From NCBI RefSeq assembly GCF_037975245.1, contig NC_092562.1, positions 602,501 to 666,500 on the forward strand: 64,000 nucleotides of DNA, written 5' to 3'. The position numbers and the translations under genes were made by a program. This document shows positions 1 through 11,870 of this stretch, piece after piece. Each line of letters opens with the position of its first letter. The first letter of the stretch is position 1. Under the pieces are notes generated by a model. It made no database searches and was not told the DNA's origin. It saw only the letters and a program-made list of their open reading frames with translations. Origin of the DNA: Apostichopus japonicus (lineage: Eukaryota; Echinodermata; Holothuroidea; Aspidochirotida; Stichopodidae).

Positions 1-207
1 GATGGGGATAAGGGGTACTCCATCCCGGTTTTGATAATTTCAGTTATATCATTTAGGTTCAATGTGTACAACATCACTCCGAAGCATTTTATCTTAGTGA
101 TTATCTTACACATTGCCCTTCCTCAAGTGGAGGAAAGCCCCATCGTTACTCGTACAGCCACAGTGTCGTCTCTCAATTTCGTTCTACACTTGATTTTACT
201 TTCACAG

Positions 208-292
208 GAATGAAGAAGTGATTGGTTCTTTACGAACTGCAGAGGAAGGGGAATTCCGGAAATTTTCTGTAGAATTGAAAAGGTTATACTGA
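208..292 (+). CDS. Terminal coding exon of an unidentified upstream gene (partial)
   Basis: A pyrimidine-rich tract ending in a canonical acceptor AG at 206-207 is followed by 85 nt. After one split-codon base these read 27 codons to a TGA stop at 290-292. The peptide starts NEEVIGSLRTAEE and ends with basic and aromatic residues (FRKFSVELKRLY). It is charged and low in repeats, and looks like a natural C terminus rather than a chance opening. The rest of the gene would lie left of the window. I do not recognise the family. It could be a fortuitous opening, because only one exon is visible; the clean acceptor and sensible composition are the only support. Confidence 0.4.
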
Positions 293-732
293 TGCTAGGG
301 AAGCTTTTATCACTTCATTGCGATTATGTAAGGGAGATCAAGAACACTTACTGGCTTATCATCCAGAAATTGATTTACGACAAAAACAGAAATAATCAGT
401 GGCCCAGTGTACTTTCCTGTCTGTGAAACACTTGTAATACACTACAACATGGTTTATCATTAGCCATGGTGGAACTAGTGAATTATAGGTGAAAAACGAA
501 CCGACAGAGGTGTGTGCTATGTGCACTATTACACAGCAGTGTTTCTGCTAGTGTAATTATCTGGTGGTTTCAGCTGATCAGATCATGTTGTGTTCACTTT
601 AACAGCTTAGCTAACTCTCTCTTCAAATCAACACTTTCTGAGCTTGTAAGAGGCAGTAACAGAGCTGGTGAGAGGCAGTAGCACGCCATGTGGTCCTACA
701 CCTGTTAGAGATAAGCCTATCATGTGATTCTG

Positions 733-2020
733 TTGATGGGGCCCAAACATGTAATCCTGCAATATGTTGCTACTAATGGGGTCATGTAAACCCACCATGT
801 CTCTCTTCTGATGGGGCCATGTGTCTTCCTTTTGATCCGACCATATATGTAAACCCACCATATGTTCCTTTGATAGGACCATACATATAAACCCAGCATG
901 TGTTTCTTTTGATGGGACCAAACATGTAAACCCACCTATGTTCCTTTGATGGGACCATACATATAAACCCAGCATGTGTTTCCTTTGATGGGACCAAACA
1001 TGTAAACCCACCATATGTTCCTTTGATGGGACCATACATATAAACCCAGTATGTGTTTCCTTTAATGGGACCAAACATGTAAACCCAGTATGTGTTTCCT
1101 TTGATGAGACCAAACATGTAAACCCACCATATGTTTCCTTTGATGAGACCGTACATGTAAACCCACCATATGTTCCTTTGATAGGACCGTACATATAAAC
1201 CCAGCATGTGTTTCCTTTGATGGGACCAAACATGTAAACCCACCATATGTTCCTTTGATGGGACCATACATATAAACCCACCATGTGTTTCCTTTGATGG
1301 GATTATACATGTAAATCCACCATGTGTTTCCTTTGATGGGACCATAAATGTAAACCCAACATGTGTTTCCTATGACGGGTCATACATGTAAACTCACCAT
1401 GTGTTCCTTTGACGACCATACATGTAAACCCACCATGCGTTTCCTATGATGGGACCATACATGTAAACCCACCATATGTTTCCTTTGATGGGACCATACA
1501 TGTAAACCCACTATGTTTCCTTTGATGGGACCATACATGTAGCCCACCATGTGTTTCCTTTGATGGGATTATACATGTAAACCCACCATGTGTTTCCTTT
1601 GATGGGCCATACATGTAAACCCACCATATGTTTCCTTTGATGGGACCAAACATGTAAACCCACCATATGTTTCCTTTGATGGGACCATACATGTAAACCC
1701 ACCATATGTTTCCTTTGATGGGACCATACATGTAAACCCACCATATGTTTCCTTTGATGGGGCCATACATGTTAACCCACCATATATTTCCTTTGATGGG
1801 GCCATACATGTTAACCCACCATGTGTTACCTTTGATAGGGCCATACATGTTAACCCACCATGTTTCTTTGATGGGACCATACATGTTAACCCACCATGTA
1901 TCCCTTTGATTGGATTATACATGTAAACCCACCATATGTTTCCTTTGATGGGACCATACATGTAAACCCACAATGTGTTTCCTATGATGGAGGTCACATG
2001 CACCCACCCATGTGTTTCTC
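733..2020. repeat. 39-bp minisatellite, about 33 copies
   Basis: Head-to-tail units of 39 bp built on ACATGTAAACCCACCATATG followed by TTTCCTTTGATGGGACCAT. Copies are most uniform at 1580-1760 and more diverged at the left. Because 39 is 13 codons and the unit lacks minus-strand stops in several frames, long minus-strand openings with a 13-residue repeat (MVGLHVWSHQRKH type) appear. These are a by-product of the period, not evidence of a gene. Confidence 0.95.
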
Positions 2021-2029
2021 CCCACACAG

Positions 2030-3635
2030 GTGCTGTGCCAAGCCCCTTACATTTGAATTATCACCGCAACTTTTGCCTCCCATCTTGACTGCTCCAGTCA
2101 TGGTTACATCACTCTAGACCTGCTAACCCCTAATTCCATCAGTGTTTCCTGTTTTATATTTGTTCAAAAGAATTTTGTGTATATTCAAAACACAGATTGA
2201 TGAGATAAAATGTGGTTTCTGATGATATCAGATGTATTCATCTTATTGTACTCTTACATTAGACTATTCCTTCACAGCTGTGTTTATAACTTCTGTTATT
2301 GCACCTATTATACGATTTAATTTCTTCGCTGAGCAGGTATACTGCAATACTGTGTTATACTGAGCATACATGTTTAAATGATTGTTTCAGTTTTTGTTAA
2401 AGTTTCATTTTTTTTCCCACTGCTTTCCTAACCTATGTGTCAAAATAATTTCATAACAACATGAACGATTTCAATATTCTATGCTGTCGATCCATTCAGC
2501 TTTGTTCATCTCTCTTGTTTATTGTACTAATTGATCATAATGTAAACAGTACTTCCACAAATCGTCAATGTAAACTTTCATTTCGCTGCAGTAATATGCA
2601 GCATTGGTATTCAGTTTTTGAGTTCTGAAATTTGACCACAAGCACCCACTGAGATTGCATGTCATCTGGCTTAAAAAGCATCCTACAATGTTTTCTCATC
2701 CAAATGTAGAAAGGAAAACTTAATTATAACATTCAAGTCGAGAAATTTCGTCGCCCAGGCACTTAATGTTCCTTGCTTAAGGCGTAGGGAATCTTATGTG
2801 TGTAGCACTTCTGTGATATTGTGTGCATTCTTGGTCTGTAGATCCACCTTGGCGTCTACAAGAAGTAAATTACTCTTGATGGATTTGAAAGATTGTTTGT
2901 GGTCAAGATTGGTCAAAGTCCTGAACTTGGTTTAATTTTTTAAGTACTTTAGAATACTTAAGAACAAGAACCATACTTGGTTTTATGATGTTAAAGGCCA
3001 TTATTTGGCCGTGACAGTGGTGCAACTCCAAACCTTGTAAGAGTGCTGACTTCTAAGTAATGTCATGTTAACGACGCTTATATCAATATTTACGTCGCTT
3101 CGTATTAATATAAGACTTTTGCTGTCACGCTATGTTTGACGTATCTAGTATATCTTATCGCTACGTACTGTTCCTTTTATTTTCGTGTACTGTGAACTGC
3201 GTCAGCAGTTTTCACGCTAACGAAGTGTTGCAAGGATACATATTTTTACTTCGCTGGTTTGTTTCTCTTATTGCTGTGTGCAACATAAAGTGACTTAATA
3301 TTTGATATGATAGAGAGGGGTGTGGTAGTAATGATTTTTCTCAACACAATTACATACTCCATTTCACATTATTAATCCGTCCAAATTCAAACGTCTTCTT
3401 TTATTTGATTTCATATGATATATATTTTTTATTAATTGATTTTTTTTTTAAATTCCATCATAGTTTATAGTAATACGAGCAGAGAAAGAGAAAATGCGTA
3501 TTGCTTACGTACTTGTAAGCCATTCATAACCATTCATGCAGTTTCAAATTGGTCTACAGAAGGAAACTTTGATAAATGAATGGAAGATTTGATAAATGGG
3601 TCGTAGATGCCCCTCAATGAGTACTATCATAGGTG
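2030..3635. other. Non-coding, AT-rich, no gene seen
   Basis: I found no convincing exon, RNA gene or mobile element here. It may include 3' UTR or flank of the gene ending at 292. The stretch 3060-3250 has several scattered CpGs in an otherwise CpG-poor region. Confidence 0.5.
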
Positions 3636-3639
3636 TGTA

Positions 3640-4060
3640 TAAATTACTGGGGAGGAACCTGAGGTATGATACTGGGTGGGGAGCTGAGGTGTGTATACAT
3701 TACTGGGTGGGGAGCTGAGGTGCATATACATTACTGGTGGGGAGGTAATGTATGTATACATTACTGGGTGGGGAGCTGAGGTGTGTATCCATTACTGGGT
3801 GGGGAGCTGAGGTGTGTATACATTACTGGGTGGGGAGCTGAGGTGTGTATACATTACTGGGTGGGGAGCTGAGGTGTGTATACATTACTGGGTGGGGAGC
3901 TGAGGTGTGTATACATTACTGGGTGGAGAGCTAGGGTGTGTACACATTACTGGGTGGAGAGCTAGGGTGTGTACACATTACTGGGTTGGGAGCTGAGGTG
4001 TGTATACATAACTGGATGGGGGGCTGAGGTGCATATCCATTACTGGATGGGGGGCTGATA
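3640..4060. repeat. 31-bp minisatellite, about 13 copies
   Basis: Tandem units of GAGGTGTGTATACATTACTG plus GGTGGGGAGCT. The central copies (3780-3920) are nearly identical and the outer ones carry substitutions. The G-rich half lies on the plus strand. Confidence 0.95.
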
Positions 4061-5535
4061 ATCATATGAATATCAGTATGTTGACAGTCGCAGAAGTGCC
4101 TTTATACTTAAATGGTTTTTTTTCTACATCCAGTACTTCATATGATGTTTATTTCAACACCCCAGTGTATTATCTTACTAAGTTTATGGTTAGTATGATA
4201 TCTGGATCAGAGCTTGTCATGTTAAACTCATTGATTCCATAAGGTTCATTTCATAGTATTGATTTGTCTTGATGCATGACCTTTATACCAAGGTCCTTTT
4301 TCAATTGAGGTTTGTAAGAGTAAAAGCCATTCTTAGAACAATACTCATGTTGCTGCTAGTGTTATTTCATGTTGTTGTTGTACGATCAGAAATTTAATTA
4401 AACTATTTTCCAAACCTTGAGCACTATTCTTTTTCACTTTGTTACCTTTTGGAAATGTATTACATATGTAACATCAATTTCATTCCCTGTACTGTACCAT
4501 TATTCAATATTTAAAGGCTAAAAGATAATGGTAGTTATCATTCACTCTTCATGGAAATGTCATCATGACAATTTGCAGCAATGTTTTGTAATTGGTAAGA
4601 CTAAAGTCATGTCAGTCAATCTACAATCCTGGTATCAAACAGCTTGCTCATAACTGGGCTGGACTGCTCCTTCAAATCAAGTTGCCGTTGCTACCTGTCA
4701 TTACTTTATCTCCATCTTTGAAATTCATCATTAAACCAGTGTCAATCACTGTTCGAGTTTTCCAAATCCTCAGCACATTGTGACAGAAAACAGATATCTA
4801 ACAAACGATATATATACATACCGAACGGTTTTTACGAATGGTTTTGGGAACGAAGTCATGAATCTTTGATTTTGCTCTCATTTCTTTACATTTTCCATAT
4901 CTTTAAACTATCTTCTAACTTGACTAAAAAATTGTTGCCATGTCCTAGTTGATCCAGGTAGAACATATAATTATAGTTAAAGCCTTCCCTTAACAAAACA
5001 AAAAACAAAAACAGCAGAGGAAGGAAGATAATATTCTGTTGCGGTTTATTATGATATTAAACAAAAGTGTTCTTCGACACCGCGTTTCGTTTTCAAGATG
5101 TTTTGAATAAATAGTGATGAATTCATATATAGTTATAGTTCATATTAATCAATACACAGAGGTCTATATAGATAATTGTAATGTATAAAAATGCTAATCG
5201 TAATATATACTATGACGTAATGCAAATATCTTTGCTAGTGTATCAGCTTTACAGAAAGACGCATTGACAACTTAGTGGTTAGTTACATCACAGACTGAAA
5301 GATCACAGGCGCGCTGATCGAGTTTTCGTACTTTGGCTATCATAAGTTACTTCATATATTTCCTTAAAAGTTAAACTTAAAAAAACAGTGGCGTCCTAAG
5401 AGCTCCACTATTGATAGGACTTTTTAAAACATCTATAAAAAAAATATTAAAAAAATATTAAAAAAATAGCATAATGCATCGAACATGAGTTTAGTAATTT
5501 ATTTGTAAGAAGCACTTGCATGTGGTTATTTAATA
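4061..5535. other. Non-coding, no gene seen
   Basis: AT-rich sequence without a supportable exon or element. A plus-strand opening at 4592-4783 has no flanking splice signals or recognisable motif and is taken as chance. Confidence 0.5.
5498..5503 (-). promoter_or_regulatory. Candidate polyadenylation signal of the IL-17-like gene
   Basis: Reads AATAAA on the minus strand, about 480 nt beyond the IL-17 stop. If it is used, the 34-bp minisatellite at 5540-5705 would lie inside the 3' UTR. It is one of several A/T-rich options, so this is a weak call. Confidence 0.25.
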
Positions 5536-5539
5536 TATA

Positions 5540-5705
5540 GGAGGGATACATATACCATGTATGGGGCATATATAGAGGTTGCATATACCATGTAGGGGGC
5601 ATATATAGGAGGTTACATATACCATGTAGGGGGCATATATAGGAGGTTACATATACAATGTATGGGGCATATATAGGATGTTGCATGTACCATGTAGGGG
5701 GCACA
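5540..5705. repeat. 34-bp minisatellite, five copies
   Basis: Units of CATATACCATGTAGGGGGCA followed by TATATAGGAGGTTA, with a few substitutions per copy. It lies downstream of the IL-17 stop on the minus strand, possibly within its 3' UTR. Confidence 0.9.
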
Positions 5706-5820
5706 GAATCTTTGACCCCCTGCCGGTTCCACTGATTTCAAATTTCGTTTGTTTTCCCCTCTGGGTAGCATTTATACTAAGTTTAATTATATATAAATAT
5801 ATATATATATATATATGTAA

Positions 5821-5840
5821 ATATATAAATAAATAAATAT
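5821..5840 (-). promoter_or_regulatory. AU-rich element in the IL-17 3' region
   Basis: On the minus strand this reads ATATTTATTTATTTATATAT, which holds overlapping ATTTA pentamers and the nonamer TTATTTATT. It begins about 140 nt past the IL-17 stop codon. Overlapping pentamers of this kind in cytokine 3' UTRs recruit mRNA-destabilising proteins in animals. It merges into a (TA)n run at 5790-5815, so a purely microsatellite origin is possible. Confidence 0.45.
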
Positions 5841-5980
5841 CCCCCCGCCCCCACCACCAACAGGCTTAACCACTATCCCCCAAATCCTACATGTGGAAAC
5901 TATATACTGAACCACTTTTAATGTGTCATGGCAAGTTTGAGTAGCTCGTATTGGTGATGAATTGTTGTTCCCTTGTCTTT

Positions 5981-7885
5981 CTACCGGGGTACACGCATGC
6001 AAGCGCAAGCCACTGGTAATGTGTAATCTTGTAAGCGATACTGTGGCGCTTCACCTTCTTCATCATCTGAGGAACGAATGAGGACCTTCATGGTGTACTT
6101 GACCTCTTGGCAGGTCAGTAGGTCATTTATGCGACTGTTGTTTGGATTCAAGCAGTGGTTATCGCACATACAGTTGGCAACCTCTATGCTAGCCGGTATG
6201 CGGTCTGATTGGTAATCGGTCGTGTAGTACCATGGACAGGTGCTTGAGGTGTCGGGGACCAACTGTTGGTGTCTTCGTGGTATTTCTCCGTCGGGACACT
6301 GGGCAGCCGTGGATCCCTGGCTAGGAACGGAAAGGCGGGAAGAACAAGCTGCCTCAGAGTCCGGAAGGAATTGTAGATTGCAGGTCGACGGTGGTACGGG
6401 TGTAGCGAAAGACCGGTTGCTTGCTAAAAATGTAAGAATGCCGAACACGGCCACTGCGAGAATGCGTCGTTCCTGTGGGCGGACAAGAAAACAGACTTGT
6501 GGTTAAATATCTATCGGCATACGATATAAATGGCATTTATCGATTTGACCAAACAACCAGACACTGTCTAACCATCTCATTCGAAGACAATTGATAACTC
6601 CAGATTTGCAAACCAATGTAGGCCTAGGTTATGCAACCTGATCTTGCAGTTTAAAGATGTCAGTTTGGATACTGTCAATTGTTGTCATAAGGAGTTGAAC
6701 GGATGATGGGCGTGTACTGAGGTACATAGAATATATATCATACCATATAGGGAAATAACATATAGGGACGTAACATATAGGTCCATAAAATATTGGGACA
6801 TAGCATAGAAGCACAAAACATATAGGGGCATACTAAATAGGTATAGGCCTACATAATATATAGGGACAAAGCATACTGTCACATAACATAGGTAAATAAC
6901 ACATATAGGGACATTACATATAGGGATATAGCACATAGTCACATAACATATAGGCATAACATAGGTACATAAAACATAGGGACATAAATACTAGGCACAT
7001 AACATATAGAGCATACCATATAGAAATATAACATATAGGAATATAACATATAGGAATATAACATATAGGAATATAACATATAGGGACATTCCACTAGACA
7101 TACAACATCAGTTTTACATTACTGAAAGCATCGGTGCCCACAGTGACAGGTCTAGCATTTTAAGAAAGAGGGACTCCTTTGGGGTGTTGAAGCCAACAAT
7201 TAGAGGGTGGATCAGGGGCCCTCCAACAGAAGGAATGAAGATGCTTTCTGAGGCATAAATGTAGGCTATAAATTAGGTTTGTAAGTAAGGAAACAAAGGA
7301 GGGGAGAAGGGTGCGACACTTCCATCCGTTGTACAATTTTGATTTGAAACAAAAGGGCACTTTTTGTTGGCATTTACTAGTTTCCCAACAAACGAAATAC
7401 ACCCACTAATTACAAATGGCTCTTTATGAATACGAACATGGGTACTTTTCATAAACAAATGTGAAAGTTACTTACAACTATACGTAAGCGCAAATAAATA
7501 TTTGTTATCATATGTGACGTTAGCAGTAGGTCCTTCAAAAAACCACCACAACAACGTAAACTGTCAAGCCTAGCGAGAAGTAAACGGATATAGCTTCAAC
7601 ACTACATATAAGTGATATGTATATCAGTCTATAGTCTTGATTTACTCCACAATGCTAGGAATGGGCGCCGTTCCAGTTACACTCGCAAGTTTGACGAAAG
7701 AAATCTAACAGCAACATTCTTACATTTATTTAAGATCCTATTAAGGCAACATAATATGACACTTTCGTAGCTACATTTAAGGACGCTCAGAGACTCATGG
7801 GATCGGTATAGGACATGAATGCGAATACTAAACATAATTACAGGATGATCTAATAGTAAGATATCGAGTTGGCATTACTTACCAT
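5981..7885 (-). CDS. IL17-like: Interleukin-17-like secreted cytokine, two coding exons
   Basis: Exon 1 contributes only the ATG (complement 7883-7885), directly followed by donor GTAAGT. Exon 2 is complement 5981-6472, preceded by acceptor CTTGTCCGCCCACAG. Together they give 164 residues, ending at TAG. Residues 1-24 form a signal peptide with hydrophobic core ILAVAVFGILTFLA. The IL-17 fold signature is clear: CPWYYTTD at 80-87, a DRIP motif near 91-94, CMC at 102-104 with C108, a VKYTMKVLIR strand near 125-134, and PVACACMRVP at 154-163. The paired CxC motifs are those of the IL-17 cystine-knot fold. Length fits the family. The roughly 1.4-kb intron contains a 15-bp repeat tract. IL-17 ligands signal through IL-17 receptors in mucosal immunity. 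The subtype cannot be assigned from sequence alone. Confidence 0.88.
6730..7095. repeat. Degenerate 15-16-bp tandem repeat in the IL-17 intron
   Basis: Repeats of the type AACATATAGGGACAT, best preserved at 7022-7085, where CATATAGGAATATAA recurs every 15 bp. The left part is strongly diverged. It lies wholly inside the IL-17 intron. Confidence 0.85.
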
Positions 7886-8026
7886 GATTTTGTGCACTGT
7901 TTTGTCAGGCTGAACATTCAGGGGTTCGATTGATTTAAGTTACTAGATATTTGTCTATTCCACGTTTAGATGTTATTCGTTGAAACACTAGGAACAGTTT
8001 GTAGGTAAGAGTGAAAAGATCTGGCA

Positions 8027-8034
8027 TTTTTATA
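8027..8034 (-). promoter_or_regulatory. TATA box of the IL-17-like gene
   Basis: Reads TATAAAAA on the minus strand, about 145 nt upstream of the ATG. Initiation 25-30 nt downstream would give a first exon of roughly 7883-8000, with a 5' UTR near 115 nt. The spacing, and the donor directly after the ATG, support it as the core promoter. No upstream NF-kB-type site was identified with confidence. Confidence 0.55.
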
Positions 8035-8059
8035 GTATTTTGTGTTTACGGATGGAAGT

Positions 8060-9125
8060 AATTGTTGCATTCTGATATTTTGTAATGTCATGTGTACGGT
8101 GGTATCGACAAACATGTTATAACCTCTCTGTCTTACCCGGATTCATATGAGAATATGATGACGAGGTTTCACACATTTCTCTTCGCGAGAAATAAAACTA
8201 TTTCGTTATAAGGATGAAACTGACCCACCGAAAGCCTTGATCCATAGATCGGTCATTATTTTAATATATATGAAGCAATTCCTCTCCCGTGGAACAACAT
8301 ACATGTAGGCTGTAATGGGTGACGAACCGCCAGGAAATAAAAGTGGGCGGGGCTTGCATTTCAAACTGTTGCCCGACTATTGAAAGAACAATGTGAAAGT
8401 AGAATAACAAAAGTAAGGATTGTTCGCGCAATGCATTTCCGCCAGGCAAAAAGTAATTTAAAGGACTATTTCAACTTGGAAATGATCGTTTCATACATAC
8501 TTAGCGCTAGTACAGAGTATTATATATACTTTCGAGCTAATGTTTATGTGTATAATATTATTAAAGTAGGCCTATACTTCATCATATATAGATGCTCTGT
8601 GCATACCAAACATGTCTATCGATTGTTTGGGAGAGGAATGGTGGAGTACGGCGGGGTATATTGTGTATGATGTCAGAATATTTGCTACCAGATGAACAAT
8701 ATTTTTTGTACCTTAGGTTTGGAATAGACAACTGCTCAAACGAAAAACTCGTAAAACAGAGTATGGTGAATTTTGATTCAGTACTTAATTGACCGACGGC
8801 ACCCCACGACCACATGAGAGTGTTTGGGTTGTATAGCATGGATTTAACGAAAGTGGCAAAGAGGATGAGGACTAGGCATGGGGTAAATGTTAAATTCAAC
8901 GTGCCTTTCTGTTTATAGGGTGGCATATCGCCATACATGTGAATGAGCAGCATTTCATCGAGCCACTAACACCTCGATATATACCGTAACCTATAGTTGC
9001 AAAACTCCCTCCATCATAACTTACAATTAAACATACCTCTATACATTTACTAAAAGTGTGTTAACACGTCTGTGCTTTGATTTTATATGAGAAAGTGACA
9101 CCTTTCTACGAAGCTCTAGAGAGGA
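8060..9125. other. IL-17 upstream flank, no further gene seen
   Basis: Contains short openings on both strands (for example 8380-8670 plus and 8582-8953 minus) with no family resemblance and no supporting splice signals. The first few hundred bases are presumably the promoter flank of the IL-17-like gene. Confidence 0.5.
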
Positions 9126-9134
9126 CATGGCCAA

Positions 9135-9380
9135 TGTATTACGTACGTACGTACGCAATAATGATCACGTACGATACGTAATGATACTACATACTTAATA
9201 ATATCACGAACGTACATGGTAATATTACGTACGTACGTAGTAAATATTACGTACGTACGTGATAATCATTACATGCGTACGTAATAATTACTACGTATGT
9301 ACGTTATAATTACTACGTACGTACGTAATAATCACTATGTACGTAATAATTATAACGAATTTAGGCCTTCGTACGTACGT
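9135..9380. repeat. Imperfect tandem repeat built on ACGTACGT palindromes
   Basis: Runs of ACGTACGTACGT alternate with AT-rich spacers such as AATAATTACT at a spacing of roughly 24-28 bp. Each ACGT block is self-complementary, so both strands can form a ladder of small hairpins. Confidence 0.85.
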
Positions 9381-11265
9381 GTTTTTATACGTGATTATAG
9401 CCTATGCACTTGTCTAACGTTAGCGAGACTACGTGATATACTGCGGGATACATCATCATTTCAAAGATGGAGAGCAATGAACTTGTCCGGCATTTTTTAA
9501 TTCGCGTCTCAATCGTTAAACTAAGCTTGACTTCTGTGGTCGGATGATTGATACATGCGAGGTACAGTGAACGAGAAGTATTATTATATTATAATATATT
9601 ATAACCGTACAGTATACGTTACGTATATGCACGTATCTTGTATGTTGGCCGAAATGTTCAGTATGTACTGCCATATGCGTAGGAGGCGGCGGGGCTGGGG
9701 GCTACAGCCCCCCCCCCCCCCGACCAAAAGTTTTTGGGAAAATTCAGGCAATATGCTGAGAATTTTTCGGGCACCTACTGAAAGAAGAATAATTTAAAAT
9801 GTGTTTTTCAATGGTTAAACTGATATTATCATTAATATTGTAAAGACTTTTCCAATAATTATAACCAGTATGGAAGGGTAATAACACGGAAAATGATTGT
9901 ATGTAATTGGCCTGTGATAATAACAGATGAACGCCTATATGATATGCACATCAACATGTTGAAAAATTGTTTACACCTTGCATGTCCACAAAGACAAAGA
10001 TGTTTAACTAACAGATCAGAATTGGCACAACATTATAATCTGATCATCGGGTTTGTACTGATATAGGGAAATTTTCAGAGAATATCGGCGTAGGTGTTAT
10101 ACTATGTGTATTTTGTTATGTCGGTTTAGGTGATATTAGAGGGTGGTCCTATAGTGTCTTAGCCTGGCTAGAAACTATATACGGGATGCAGGTCATCTAC
10201 TCCACCTGACATATCTTCTTATCTCGTCTTTTCTCTATCTGTGTGTGTATTTGTTCTTGCTGGCGATGCTGTTGATTTTTAGTAGTCTGCTTATATATAA
10301 GCAGACTATTTGGTCAATATGGCTATATCTGTGGTTCCAAGTAAATTGGAAGGATCAATATAGCAATAGACAAGAGGCTGATCTCAAAACCAGTTATGTT
10401 AACTTAAAAATGTATTAGAGTCACTGCGTTTGTTATGAGACATTTCACATCTCAGGTTAGCAGCCTGGAAAGCAGCATTAACCGATCGATACAGGTTTTA
10501 CGAAACTGATTAGAAATTCTGTGTAGTCAAGCGTCACTCTACCGTAGAAATGTCATACCAAATAGTTTAAATACAAAACAACTGATTGGTTTAGTCTCGA
10601 TGCAGCTACTTTCGGGTTTTTCATTATGTGACGCCAAAAAAGACAAGTGAGTTGTAATTCTGACAATTCGTATTTGCAAGAAACCCAGTTATTAATTGAA
10701 ACAACTAACATTGGCTAATGACACTTCAATATGAACTCAATGACTTGCTGGCGTGTTAGTACATGTTCTTACATAAGACTCATTGAAGTTTGAATGAGGC
10801 CAGAGTCACGGATGTGTAGGCTACTCCTTACTGAGTAGAAGCAAACAAGGCATGATCGTACTTGTCTATTCGTAGTTTTAGTTTTACAATCCTTTTTTCT
10901 TCATTTAACCGACAACAACGCTACACAAAATACGACAACGAACAACAAGCAAAAAACAACGAAATAACGAAGATAACAAAACCGCATAGTGCTACAACAA
11001 GAGAGCAATCCACGCAGTTGCATGTCTCATCATTGCTATTAAACACCAATTTCATTTGAACAAATCTATTATTAGTTACGCAATCTGGAAATACCGTTTT
11101 TGAGGTTAACATGACTACATTCTCTTGTGAAACCTGCTACACTAAACAAAACTAGACTTGGAGTCCTGACTTCAGAATCGTTCTTTTAACAGTGATACAA
11201 TTATTATTTTTTGTCCATGTTATACTAACTTTTAACACTATAAGAAGATTACTATTCATTATAGT
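9381..11265. other. Non-coding, with a MITE-like fragment and a palindrome
   Basis: No gene seen. A fragment at about 9675-9730 has GGGGCTGGGGGCTACAGCCC followed by a poly-C run, resembling the ends of the MITEs at 24.5-26.4 kb, but I found no partner end. A perfect 26-bp palindrome lies at 10283-10308. Confidence 0.5.
10283..10308. repeat. Perfect 26-bp palindrome
   Basis: TAGTCTGCTTATA followed directly by its exact reverse complement, with no spacer. It could extrude as a cruciform or be a fold-back insertion footprint. No function is assigned. Confidence 0.9.
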
Positions 11266-11271
11266 AGTAGT

Positions 11272-11870
11272 AAGGTGAGTCTCGTCTATCGGACATGGTC
11301 AGTGATTCACCTCCGCCACTTATCACGATCTTGTGCAAGGTTTATTGCTTACTCGAAATTGTTAATGTTAACGTCCTTAAATTGCGACTTTATTTTTCCA
11401 AGCAAGGTAGTCATGGGCCTTCCTACTGGTTTAGCAGTATGTCTCAATGCTTCTTTTAAAGCAACCTTTGCTGGAGCGTCCTCCTGGAGTCTTGCTACAT
11501 GACCGAAAAATCTCAATCTTCTATGTGCGACTATGGATTACCAAGGTGTTTGGTTGGTTTCGTTGTAGAGCTTATCGTTTGATAACCAATTGTTATTGGT
11601 CCATCCAATGTTGAAAATATTACGAAGTAGTCTCCTTTGAAAAGTGTCAATTTTGCGATCAAGATCCTTCGTTGTGCCCCACAGTTCGCAATTGTACAAA
11701 AAATACTCTTTAATAAAGCCTCAAAAATCCTAAGCTTAATGTTCCGGCTTATGTTTTTGCTTTTGAAACTACTTGACAATTTGTTAAAAGCACCGTTGGT
11801 TATACCAATTCTTCGGTTAATATCGGCCAAGGCACGATGTAAAAGATATATATCGCGCGTACTCACGCAA
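11272..11870 (-). mobile_element. Degenerate LINE, C-terminal reverse-transcriptase region
   Basis: Read on the minus strand with frameshifts, the conceptual protein has the order typical of the end of a non-LTR retrotransposon ORF2: INRRIGITNGAFNKL, then SKNISRNIKLRIFEALLKSI, then HRRLRFFGHVARL, then DAPAKVALKEALR with a GRP motif, and a LAQDRDKWR tail near 11290. Several frame changes and stops show it is dead. The catalytic core and endonuclease are absent, consistent with a 5'-truncated copy. The clade is not assigned. Confidence 0.8.

Noticed and set aside
628-1884. Long minus-strand openings of up to 218 codons with a 13-residue repeat
   Set aside because: They follow from a 39-bp tandem repeat lacking stops. 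Overlapping openings exist in several frames with equal length, and no splice or promoter signal supports one.
6240-6506. 88-codon plus-strand opening across the IL-17 exon
   Set aside because: Antisense shadow of the IL-17 exon. The minus strand shows the signal peptide, cysteine framework and splice sites.
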